Counted from the stretch's first letter, positions 7,331-13,536 are shown. The stretch: 14,436 bases of DNA from Sphingomonadales bacterium (GCA_025360285.1 JANYCM010000033.1:1-14436), one strand, 5' to 3'. Numbers and translations: made by a program. Notes: generated from the sequence alone by a model not told the origin.

Positions 7331-7680
7331 TGTTCGCGCTGCTTGTTGCCGCCGCCGTCGCCGCGCCCTTGCCCAGCGCCTTTGATGCCGGCTGGCACGG
7401 CGAGAAGGTCTGCACTTTGTTGTTCGACAACCCGCGGATGCGCGCGGCACGCTGCGTGTTTCCACCCGGCGGGGGGCATGAACGGCATTTTCATGCTGCC
7501 CATTGGGGCTATATCGTGTCGGGTGGCACGATGCGGATCACCACGGCGAGCGGCACTGTCGATCGCGTGCTCGAAGCCGGCGGCAGCTGGTGGAGCGACG
7601 GCATCGCCTGGCATGAGGCGATCAATATCGGCACGACGACGGCGGTTTACGTGATTATCGAGCCGAAGGACGCGCCTTAA
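7330..7680 (+). CDS. Small single-domain cupin, probably exported
   Basis: 116 residues. A short hydrophobic start (MFALLVAAAVAAPLPSAF) could be a minimal signal peptide lacking positive charge. Residues 45-99 form a cupin barrel: motif 1 is GGGHERHFHAAHWGYIVSGG with histidines 50, 53, 55 and 58, and motif 2 ends WHEAIN with H95 and N99. The glutamate expected three or four residues after HxH is replaced by W59/G60, so metal binding may be altered or may use H50/H58. No known enzyme activity can be named. GTG at 7327 is possible, but ATG 7330, overlapping the VOC stop as TGATG, is the natural coupled start. The stop codon shares TTAA with the stop of the convergent TPR gene. Confidence 0.78.
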   Translation: MFALLVAAAVAAPLPSAFDAGWHGEKVCTLLFDNPRMRAARCVFPPGGGHERHFHAAHWGYIVSGGTMRITTASGTVDRVLEAGGSWWSDGIAWHEAINIGTTTAVYVIIEPKDAP

Positions 7681-8183
7681 TTCTTCGCCATGGCCTCGGC
7701 CGCTTTGGCGGTATCGGCACTCGCCAATGCCGTCGTCAGTGCCGTTTGCAGCCGCGTCGCCGCCAGGCATTCGGTCTTGCACAGTGCCTTGATGCGGGCG
7801 AGGTTGATCTGGGCGCGGGCCGTCGCGCCGCGGGCGATCAGCGCCTTGCCCTGGCCTTCCAGCGCCGCCAGGTCTTGGGGGTTGAGCGCCAGCGCCTCGC
7901 GGTAATATTTGACCGCCTTGCCGGGAAGCCCAAGTTTTTCATAGCCTTGCGCGATGCCGCTGAACGCCGCGACATTCTTGGGGTCGCTGGCCAAGGCTGC
8001 CTCGAAGCTGTCGATCGCCGCATTGGCATCGCCGCGCGCCAGCGCCGCATTGCCCGCCTCGGTCATCCGCTGTGACGCGGGTTTCAGCACATCATCGCCC
8101 AGCGCCGGGCCGGCACCGATCGCCACGGTCGAAACCGTGCCGGCAACCAGCAGCAGCAGCGGCAAGGCCCAGGTCATCCGCAT
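7677..8183 (-). CDS. Short exported or membrane-anchored TPR protein
   Basis: 168 residues. An N-terminal hydrophobic stretch (WALPLLLLVAGTVSTVAIGA, about 5-24) is a signal peptide or anchor. Two tetratricopeptide repeats follow: about 38-71 (AGNAALARGDANAAIDSFEAAL) and 72-105 (AAFSGIAQGYEKLGLPGKAV). A third, weaker helical pair ends in LARIKALCKTEC, with C135 and C139 in a CxxxC spacing that could form a periplasmic disulfide. TPRs mediate protein-protein contacts; no partner is evident. The start at 8183 is preferred because GGAGAG lies six bases upstream; a longer reading to 8255 would run into the preceding methyltransferase. The 29-base gap to that gene suggests it is the last gene of a guaB-rsmB-like-TPR operon. 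Confidence 0.85.
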   Translation of the reverse strand: MRMTWALPLLLLVAGTVSTVAIGAGPALGDDVLKPASQRMTEAGNAALARGDANAAIDSFEAALASDPKNVAAFSGIAQGYEKLGLPGKAVKYYREALALNPQDLAALEGQGKALIARGATARAQINLARIKALCKTECLAATRLQTALTTALASADTAKAAEAMAKN

Positions 8184-8212
8184 ATCAAGCTCTCCACGCC
8201 AATCGCGCGATG

Positions 8213-9409
8213 CTAGCAGACCCGCCCCAGCCTTGCGATGAAGAATCCGTCGCACCCCTGCTCCCCTGGTGACAATATGCCCTCAGATACGGGGCCGGGG
8301 AAGCCGGGGATGCAGAAGGGTTGCGGGGAAAAGCCCTTGTCATGGCCAAGGAAGCGCGCGATCCGCACCTCGCCTTCGCCGGGCAACAGTGAACAGACGA
8401 CATAGGTCAGGCTGCCGCCCGGCCGCACCAATTGTGCCGCCAGTGCCAGCAAACGATCCTGTTCGGCCTCCAGACGCGCCAGCCGGTCGGCGGTCAGCCG
8501 CCAGCGCGCCTCCGGATTGCGCCGCCAGGTGCCGGTGCCCGAACACGGCGCATCAACGAGCACACGGTCGGCCAGCCCGGCAAGATCGGACAGCGCATCC
8601 CATTCGCGCTTCGGGTTGAGCATCCGCGCCTCGACGATCGTCACCCCGGCGCGGGCCAGCCGCTGCGGCATCGCCGAAAGACGGCCGCGATCGGTATCGG
8701 CGGCAATCAGCCGGCCCTGGTTGGCCATGGCCGCCGCCAGTGCCAGCGTCTTGCCGCCGGCGCCGGCGCACAGATCGATCACCAGCTCGCCCGGTTCGGC
8801 CCCCACCGCCAGCGCCGCCAGTTGCGAGCCTTCGTCCTGCACTTCGATCTTGCCGGCGTGGAAGGCCGGCAGGGTTTCGATATTGAGCCCGGCGGGGGCA
8901 CGCAGGCCGTTGGGGGCCAGCGCCGTCGGGGCAAGATCGGGCAGTTCGATCAGCAGTTCGTCGCGGTTGGCGACCAGGGTGTTGACCCTGAGGTCGAGCG
9001 GCGCGCGTTCCAGCAGCGCGGCGACCGCCCGGTCAGTATCCTTGCCGAACCGCGTGCGCAGCATGTCGAGCTGCCAGCCGGGCGCCAGCGACGGCCGCGC
9101 CTCGGGTTCGCCCGGCGCCAGCGCCGCCGGGGCATGGCCGTCGCTGCCGAACAGCGCCAGCAAATCCGGGGCGTGGGCGCGGGCATGGCCGATCAGCGCG
9201 GCACGGCCCGATTCGGGCGGCGTGCCGATCGATCGGATGACATCGAACACCAGATCACGCACCGCGCGACGGTCCTTCGATCCGGCATAGCGGCGGGTGG
9301 TGAAATAGCGCTGGACGATGGTATCGGCGGCGGCCCCGCCGGTGCGCGCGGCGGCGACCGCCTGGTCAAGACATTCAATGGCCGCCTGAACACGTGCGGC
9401 TGGGGTCAT
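8213..9409 (-). CDS. RsmB/NOP-family SAM-dependent RNA (cytosine-5) methyltransferase
   Basis: 398 residues. Residues 110-120 and 180-200 (GWQLDMLRTRFG; KIEVQDEGSQLAAL) and SAM motif I VIDLCAGAGGKT (210-221) mark a class-I RNA m5C methyltransferase. Both catalytic cysteines are present: C289 in DAPCSGTGTWRRNPEARW (releases the product) and C339 in YVVCSLLPGEGE (attacks the cytosine). The likely target is 16S rRNA C967, as for RsmB, but related enzymes (RsmF, tRNA methyltransferases) share these motifs, so no symbol is given. The N-terminal 60 residues may be a shortened NusB-like domain. It starts four bases after the guaB stop, with AGGA overlapping that stop region, which implies translational coupling to guaB. 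Confidence 0.9.
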   Translation of the reverse strand: MTPAARVQAAIECLDQAVAAARTGGAAADTIVQRYFTTRRYAGSKDRRAVRDLVFDVIRSIGTPPESGRAALIGHARAHAPDLLALFGSDGHAPAALAPGEPEARPSLAPGWQLDMLRTRFGKDTDRAVAALLERAPLDLRVNTLVANRDELLIELPDLAPTALAPNGLRAPAGLNIETLPAFHAGKIEVQDEGSQLAALAVGAEPGELVIDLCAGAGGKTLALAAAMANQGRLIAADTDRGRLSAMPQRLARAGVTIVEARMLNPKREWDALSDLAGLADRVLVDAPCSGTGTWRRNPEARWRLTADRLARLEAEQDRLLALAAQLVRPGGSLTYVVCSLLPGEGEVRIARFLGHDKGFSPQPFCIPGFPGPVSEGILSPGEQGCDGFFIARLGRVC

Positions 9410-9413
9410 GGCA

Positions 9414-10874
9414 TCATCCTGTCGTCGGGTAATTCGGGGCTTCGCGCGTGATCGTCACATCATGGACATGGCTTTCGCGCAGGCCAGCGTTGGTGATGCG
9501 GATGAATTCGGCACGGCGGCGGAAATCGTCGAGCGTCGCCGAACCGGTATAGCCCATTGCGGCCTTCACGCCGCCCACCAGCTGATGCAGCACCGCCGTC
9601 GCCGGGCCCTTGTAGGGCACCTGGCCTTCAATGCCTTCGGGCACCAGCTTCAACTGGTCCTTGATATCCTGCTGGAAATAGCGATCGGCCGAACCGCGCG
9701 CCATGGCAGCGACGCTGCCCATGCCGCGATAACTTTTATACGTCCGCCCCTGCCACAGGAAGGTATCGCCCGGCGCTTCCTCCGTGCCCGCCAGCAGGCT
9801 GCCGACCATCACCGCGGCAGCGCCGGCCGCCAGCGCCTTGGCGACATCTCCGGAAGTGCGCAGGCCGCCATCGGCGATGACCGGAATGCCCAGTTTCGCC
9901 GCGGCTTCGGCGGTATCGATCACGGCGGTCAGCTGCGGCACGCCGACACCGGCCACCACCCGCGTCGTGCAGATCGACCCCGGCCCGATGCCGACCTTGA
10001 TGCCATCGGCGCCGGCACCGATCAGCGCGCGCGCCGCCTCCGCCGTGGCGACATTGCCGGCAATCACCTGGGCGGCGTTGGAAAGTTTCTTGATACGCGT
10101 CACCGCCTCCGCCACCCTGTCGCTGTGGCCGTGGGCGGTATCAACGATGATCAGGTCGCATTCGGCCGCCAGCAGCGCCTCGGTGCGTTCCTGGCCGAGA
10201 TCGCCCACGGTGGTGGCGGCGGCAACCCGCAGCCGCCCGGCGCCATCCTTGGTGGCGGCGGGATAGGTAACGGCGCGTTCAATGTCCTTGACGGTGATCA
10301 GCCCGATGCAATGGCCGGCATCATCGACGACGAGCAGTTTTTCAATGCGGTGCTGGTGGAGCAGGCGCCGGGCCTCCGCCTCGCTGGTGCCGGGGCGCAC
10401 GGTGACCAGATTCTGGTGGGTCATCAGTTCCGAAATCGGCTGATCGACATTGCCGGCAAAGCGCATGTCGCGGTTGGTGACGATGCCGACGAGCTTGCCG
10501 TCACGCTCCACCACCGGAAAGCCCGAAATCCTGTGATGCGCCATCAGCGCCCGGGCATCGCCCAGCGTCTGGTCGGGCCGCATCGTTACCGGGTTGACGA
10601 CCATACCGCTTTCGAAACGCTTGACCTGGCGCACCGCATTGGCCTGTTCCTCCACCGTCAAATTGCGGTGCAGCACGCCGATGCCGCCGGCCTGGGCCAT
10701 GACGATCGCCATATCGGCTTCGGTAACCGTATCCATCGCCGAGGACAGGATCGGGATGTTGAGCGTGATGCCGCTGGTCACCCGTGTCGAGGTATCGGCC
10801 ATGCTGGGCAGGATGGCGGAGGCGGCAGGCACCAGCAGCACATCGTCAATGGTCAGGCCGAGACGAATTTCCAT
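9414..10874 (-). CDS. guaB: Inosine-5'-monophosphate dehydrogenase
   Basis: Cytosolic NAD-dependent oxidation of IMP to XMP, the committed step of guanine nucleotide synthesis. 486 residues from ATG 10874, the normal bacterial length. The TIM barrel opens with LGLTIDDVLLVPA and DTVTEADMAIVMAQAGGIGVLHRN. Two CBS domains are inserted at about 91-145 and 153-203, each with a GFPVV/KLLVV core; in this family they bind adenine and guanine nucleotides and tune activity. The active-site loop is GIGPGSICTTR with catalytic C302. The flap GMGSVAAMARGSADRYF and EGIEGQVPYKGP are intact. Longer readings from 10913 or 10967 add only Pro/Arg-rich sequence absent from the family. GGAG lies about ten bases before the start, inside a hairpin. 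The rsmB-like gene follows after four bases. Confidence 0.97.
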   Translation of the reverse strand: MEIRLGLTIDDVLLVPAASAILPSMADTSTRVTSGITLNIPILSSAMDTVTEADMAIVMAQAGGIGVLHRNLTVEEQANAVRQVKRFESGMVVNPVTMRPDQTLGDARALMAHHRISGFPVVERDGKLVGIVTNRDMRFAGNVDQPISELMTHQNLVTVRPGTSEAEARRLLHQHRIEKLLVVDDAGHCIGLITVKDIERAVTYPAATKDGAGRLRVAAATTVGDLGQERTEALLAAECDLIIVDTAHGHSDRVAEAVTRIKKLSNAAQVIAGNVATAEAARALIGAGADGIKVGIGPGSICTTRVVAGVGVPQLTAVIDTAEAAAKLGIPVIADGGLRTSGDVAKALAAGAAAVMVGSLLAGTEEAPGDTFLWQGRTYKSYRGMGSVAAMARGSADRYFQQDIKDQLKLVPEGIEGQVPYKGPATAVLHQLVGGVKAAMGYTGSATLDDFRRRAEFIRITNAGLRESHVHDVTITREAPNYPTTG

Positions 10875-10880
10875 AGGGGG

Positions 10881-10905
10881 GCGACTCCGGGGGCGGTTGA
10901 GTCGC
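10881..10905 (-). promoter_or_regulatory. Leader hairpin covering the guaB ribosome-binding site
   Basis: On the minus strand GCGACTC (10905-10899) and GAGTCGC (10887-10881) form a perfect 7-bp stem around an 11-base C-rich loop, six bases before the guaB ATG. The only Shine-Dalgarno-like sequence, GGAG (10889-10886), straddles the loop and the 3' arm, so folding would hide it. Control of guaB translation is an inference; no known riboswitch class is recognised. Confidence 0.4.
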
Positions 10906-10908
10906 GTC

Positions 10909-10937
10909 TCCATAGGTGCTGGCCGCCAAAATGGAAA
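10909..10937 (-). promoter_or_regulatory. Weak candidate promoter of guaB operon
   Basis: TTTCCA (10937-10932), 17 bases, TATGGA (10914-10909) on the minus strand. It matches the consensus at four and three of six positions. If real, the -35 lies in the T-rich tail of the preceding terminator and the transcript would begin near the leader hairpin, giving a leader of about 30 bases. The 109-base gap offers little other room. Low confidence. Confidence 0.25.
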
Positions 10938-10963
10938 GGGCGGGCCAGAACGTGGCCCGCCCT
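10927..10963 (-). terminator. Rho-independent terminator of the 410-residue TPR gene
   Basis: AGGGCGGGCCA (10937-10947) and TGGCCCGCCCT (10953-10963) are perfect complements: an 11-bp stem with a 5-base loop. In the minus direction the stem is followed by TTTCCATTTT, an interrupted T-tract. It begins 21 bases after the TPR stop codon. The imperfect T-tract means termination may be partial, leaving some read-through into guaB. Confidence 0.75.
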
Positions 10964-10983
10964 CCAAACCACAACCTGGTGGA

Positions 10984-12216
10984 TCAACCCCCGATCATCG
11001 CCAGCCAATATTGCGCAATCATTTCGCGCGGTCCGCCCTTGACGGCCTTCAGCGCCTTGGCCGCGCCGGCCTTGTCACCGGCCTTGGCCAGCGCCGCGCC
11101 AAGCCGCAGATTGGCGATATTCTGGTCAACCTTGGGATCACCCACGGTCACCTGATACAGCGCCGCCGCCCTGGCATATTCGCCATAGCCATACAGCGCA
11201 TCGGCGGTGCCCAGCGCCAGCTTGGCATTGGTCTTCGATTCCTTTTCCAGCGCCGGCAGCGATGCCTTGTCGGTGGTCACCTTGGCGGCCGCCGTCTTGG
11301 TCAATTCGGCGACAATCGGCTTGGTGGGCGACAACATGTTGTTGGCCAGGCCGATATCCAGAATCTTCTTGGCTTCACCGGGCAGGCCGCGGTCGATCGC
11401 GGTATTGGCATATTCGATATAATCGCGTTCGCCGTTCAGCGAATTGGTGGCTTCCTGCAGGCGCATGAAGTCCAGATTTTCCTGATCAGTCAGCGACGGA
11501 TAGCTTTCGCGGGTGATGATGACGGCATCACGCCAGTTGACCGGGTTGGGAAAGGCCTGGACCAGGGCCAGCGCCGCCGGCATCAGGGCATTGGTCATCT
11601 TGCTTTCATAGGCCAGCGCCAGTTGCCGGCGATACCAGCCTTCCGGCACCGCCTGCCCCGCCGCCTTGTTGACGGCGATCGCCTTCCCGAGCGTCTCGGC
11701 CGCCTTGGCATTCTGCTTCTGGACAAAATACAGCTCGGACAGGGAGACCAGGGTGTTCGAATCATTCGGCGCCATCGCGCTCAATTTTTCGAGCGCGCCG
11801 GTCGCCGTGACGTAGTCTTTGCGATTGGAGGACAGCGCCGCGATGTTGCTGAGGAATTTCGGCTGGTCGGCGGGCGGGATGCGACCTGACGCAAGCAGCT
11901 TGATCAGCGCCTCCTCCAGCATGACATTGTCTTTAAGGCCGATGGCGGCATTATATTTCATCTGGGTGATGATGAACGTGTCGTCGGGCGTCGGATCGGG
12001 CAGCGCCTCGACTTCCTTCAACTTGGCCAGCGCGCCGGCATTGTCCCCGGCCTGTTGCAGCTTCTGGATTTCGAACAGCGGTTTCAGGAACAGCTTGGAT
12101 GGCTTGGGGCCGGCCGGCGCGGCGGCGGGGGCTTCCTTGGCAATGGCGGGGGCCGCGAACGCCAGCGCGGCACTTGCCAGCAGCATCGCCACCAAACTCT
12201 GCTTGACCAATTTCAT
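10984..12216 (-). CDS. Exported TPR-repeat protein, function unknown
   Basis: 410 residues. Residues 1-26 are a signal peptide (MKLVKQSL..., cleavage after AIA). A Pro/Ala linker (27-40) is followed by an all-helical protein with degenerate tetratricopeptide-like repeats: about 44-72 (LFEIQKLQQAGDNAGALAKL), 120-150, 153-184 (LVSLSELYFVQKQNAKAAET), 196-222 and 335-395 (YGEYARAAALYQVTVGDP; LGAALAKAGDKAGAAKALKA). There are no cysteines and no catalytic motif, so a periplasmic scaffold is the simplest reading. The family looks like one common in sphingomonads, but I cannot name it. Start: ATG 12216 with GAGGGAGA seven bases upstream. It appears monocistronic, with its own promoter region and the terminator at 10937-10963. 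Confidence 0.88.
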   Translation of the reverse strand: MKLVKQSLVAMLLASAALAFAAPAIAKEAPAAAPAGPKPSKLFLKPLFEIQKLQQAGDNAGALAKLKEVEALPDPTPDDTFIITQMKYNAAIGLKDNVMLEEALIKLLASGRIPPADQPKFLSNIAALSSNRKDYVTATGALEKLSAMAPNDSNTLVSLSELYFVQKQNAKAAETLGKAIAVNKAAGQAVPEGWYRRQLALAYESKMTNALMPAALALVQAFPNPVNWRDAVIITRESYPSLTDQENLDFMRLQEATNSLNGERDYIEYANTAIDRGLPGEAKKILDIGLANNMLSPTKPIVAELTKTAAAKVTTDKASLPALEKESKTNAKLALGTADALYGYGEYARAAALYQVTVGDPKVDQNIANLRLGAALAKAGDKAGAAKALKAVKGGPREMIAQYWLAMIGG

Positions 12217-12245
12217 CGTGCGTCTCCCTCATTCCCTGGCGGCCC

Positions 12246-12274
12246 GGCTAGGCCATAGCCGCCACCGCCGTCAA
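12246..12274 (-). promoter_or_regulatory. Candidate promoter of the 410-residue TPR gene
   Basis: TTGACG (12274-12269), an excellent -35, is followed after 17 bases by CTAGCC (12251-12246), a poor -10. A 6-bp hairpin (12245-12250 with 12256-12261) covers the -10. The -35 lies between two copies of ATAACCG (12274-12280, 12287-12293) 13 bases apart. The remainder of the 204-base gap 12217-12420 holds only the downstream terminator of the lipoprotein gene. Confidence 0.35.
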
Positions 12275-12350
12275 TAACCGTGTCCGATAACCGGGGCCCC
12301 TGCTGCTTGCCGCCCGGACAGTGAACGCTGCTTTAACCATGGGGTTCAGC

Positions 12351-12383
12351 AAAAAGGCCGGGCCCGCTGCTGCGGTCCCGGCC
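12351..12383 (-). terminator. Strong rho-independent terminator of the lipoprotein gene
   Basis: GGCCGGG (12356-12362) pairs with CCCGGCC (12377-12383). After a single C-T mismatch, CCGC (12364-12367) pairs with GCGG (12372-12375), closing a TGCT loop. In the minus direction the stem runs straight into TTTTT (12355-12351). It lies 38 bases after the lipoprotein stop and is the clearest terminator in the window. Confidence 0.85.
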
Positions 12384-12420
12384 CTTCGCTGTCAAAGTCA
12401 GTATCGCTGTCGGGCGATGC

Positions 12421-12747
12421 TTACTTCTTCATGGCATCGGCGGCCTTGTCGGCACCGGCCTTCATCGCGTCACCGGCCTTGTCGGCACCGGCCTTCATCG
12501 CGTCGGCCGCCTTGTCGGCACCGGCCTTCATGGCATCGGCGGCCTTGTCGGCGGCAGGCGCATCGGCGGCGGGCGCCGCGGCATCAGCAGCCGGGGTGGT
12601 CGTCGTCGTGGTCGTCGCCATGGCATCGGCCGGCGCCGGTGCTGCCGCGTCGGTCGTCGTCGTGGTGGTGGTTTCGGCAGCCTTTTCGCCGCAGGCAGCG
12701 AGGAGGCCGAGGCTGGCAACAGCAGCCAGCGTGAGAGCAGTCTTCAT
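12421..12747 (-). CDS. Small Ala/Thr-rich lipoprotein with four 11-residue tandem repeats
   Basis: 108 residues. Residues 1-18 are a lipoprotein signal peptide with lipobox LAAC, C19 being the lipidated residue; the following G gives no obvious inner-membrane retention signal. Mature protein: GEKAAE, a Thr7 tract (26-32), an Ala/Pro/Asp linker, a second Thr7 tract (44-50), an Ala/Pro/Asp linker, then about four copies of ADKAADAMKAG, ending ADKAADAMKK. The 11-residue period, Ala/Lys/Asp composition and lack of aromatics resemble LEA group-3 proteins and predict an amphipathic helix; low-complexity convergence is equally possible. Start: ATG 12747 with GGAGA eight bases upstream. It has its own promoter candidate and a strong terminator, so it is monocistronic. 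No function is known to me. Confidence 0.85.
   Translation of the reverse strand: MKTALTLAAVASLGLLAACGEKAAETTTTTTTDAAAPAPADAMATTTTTTTPAADAAAPAADAPAADKAADAMKAGADKAADAMKAGADKAGDAMKAGADKAADAMKK
12431..12562 (-). repeat. 33-bp tandem repeat, about four copies, encoding the 11-residue units
   Basis: Units lie at 12431-12463, 12464-12496, 12497-12529 and 12530-12562. The first three differ from each other at only a few positions, and the fourth is conserved for its first 23 bases. The length is an exact multiple of three, so copy-number changes would keep the frame. This is the only near-exact tandem DNA repeat I see in the window. Confidence 0.9.
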
Positions 12748-12790
12748 CGCAAAAATCTCCGTAACTAGGTTCCGCGCAGTCCCCGCGCGA

Positions 12791-12824
12791 TTTCGCCCAT
12801 ACAGCGAAAGCCGGGGGTTGCGAA
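12791..12824 (-). promoter_or_regulatory. Candidate promoter of the lipoprotein gene with an overlapping inverted repeat
   Basis: On the minus strand TTCGCA (12824-12819), 17 bases, TATGGG (12801-12796), about 48 bases before the ATG. An inverted repeat, TTTCGC (12791-12796) and GCGAAA (12804-12809), brackets the -10 with a 7-base spacer, as an operator might. The 105-base gap (12748-12852) also serves the divergent yhhN gene, whose promoter I could not place. Confidence 0.38.
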
Positions 12825-12852
12825 GCCCTTTGATTCGGCCGCAGGTGCCTGC

Positions 12853-13536
12853 ATGAACCACATTGATTCGGGCCTGTCCCGGCATCGCGCGGGCGCGGCG
12901 TTGGCGGCCCTGTCGCTGCTGTTCGGACTGGCCTTTCCCTTTCTTGCCCCTGGCCTGGCGGCGCCGGCACCGCTGCTGCTGAAGGGTGCCGGCGTTGCCC
13001 TGCTGGCGCTTGCCGCCGCCGCACTGCCGCCGCGCGGGCATTGGTGGCTGGCGACGATCATGGCGGCGGGGTCGGCCGGCGACATGCTGCTCGAACTGCC
13101 TGGCGGGCTGATGATCGGTGGCGCGAGTTTTGCGCTGGGGCATGTCATCGCCATGGTCTTTTACACCCGCCAGCGCAGCGCTTCCCGCGTCGCCGATCGC
13201 CTGGTCGCAGCGGCACTGATCGGCTGGGGCCTGGCGATGCCCAGCTTGCTGCTGCCGGCCGGCGCGCCGCTTGCGATGGTGACGCTTTATGCGGTGCTGC
13301 TCTGCGGCATGGCGGCGACGGCCCTGTTGAGCCGCTTCCCGCGCTGGCTGACCGGGCTGGGGGCGTTGCTGTTCGTGGTCTCCGATACGCTACTGGTCAT
13401 GCGCCTGGGCGGTCGGGTGATGGGCGGAGCCGAGGCGCATGGCCTGGCCGTGTGGATAAGCTATTATCTCGGGCAATTCCTGATCTTTGCCGGGATCGCG
13501 CTGGGCCTGGTCAGGGCGTCCCCGGCAGGCGCCTGA
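12853..13536 (+). CDS. YhhN/TMEM86 (lysoplasmalogenase-like) membrane protein
   Basis: 227 residues, almost wholly hydrophobic, with seven or eight transmembrane helices. Conserved YhhN features in order: SAGDMLLEL (74-82, with D77), FALGHVIAMVFY (93-104, with H97), ALLFVVSDTLLVMR (171-184, with D178) and WISYYLGQFLI (201-211). These polar residues form the proposed active site of eukaryotic TMEM86B, which cleaves the vinyl-ether bond of lysoplasmalogens. Because aerobic alphaproteobacteria are not known for plasmalogens, the bacterial substrate is uncertain. Start: ATG 12853 with CAGG upstream. It is divergent from the lipoprotein gene, and its last 26 bases overlap the end of the convergent cyclophilin gene. 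Confidence 0.85.
   Translation: MNHIDSGLSRHRAGAALAALSLLFGLAFPFLAPGLAAPAPLLLKGAGVALLALAAAALPPRGHWWLATIMAAGSAGDMLLELPGGLMIGGASFALGHVIAMVFYTRQRSASRVADRLVAAALIGWGLAMPSLLLPAGAPLAMVTLYAVLLCGMAATALLSRFPRWLTGLGALLFVVSDTLLVMRLGGRVMGGAEAHGLAVWISYYLGQFLIFAGIALGLVRASPAGA

Noticed and set aside
8184..8255. N-terminal extension of the short TPR protein to 8255
   Set aside because: It would overlap the end of the rsmB-like gene by about 40 bases and place a charged stretch before the signal peptide. ATG 8183 has a good GGAGAG at proper spacing.
10875..10967. Longer guaB starts at 10913 or 10967
   Set aside because: The added residues are Pro/Arg-rich and outside the family; the 10967 start lies upstream of the terminator hairpin. 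MEIRLGLTIDDVLL is the usual IMPDH beginning.
9408..11042. Plus-strand open frame of about 540 codons opposite guaB
   Set aside because: Antisense of guaB. GuaB has every family motif on the minus strand, while this frame has His/Gly/Arg-rich sequence only.
12421..12562. CRISPR-like array from the regular repeats
   Set aside because: The 33-bp units are directly adjacent without spacers and encode an in-frame peptide repeat.
12748..12774. GGAAC upstream of the lipoprotein as an EcfG general-stress promoter
   Set aside because: GGAAC occurs at 12774-12770 on the minus strand, but no GTT follows at 16-17 bases, and the -10 would fall at the start codon.
12528..13154. Other minus-strand frames across the lipoprotein and yhhN start
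   Set aside because: Out-of-frame readings with poly-Arg/Pro composition. The lipobox and repeats occur only in the 12747-12421 frame.
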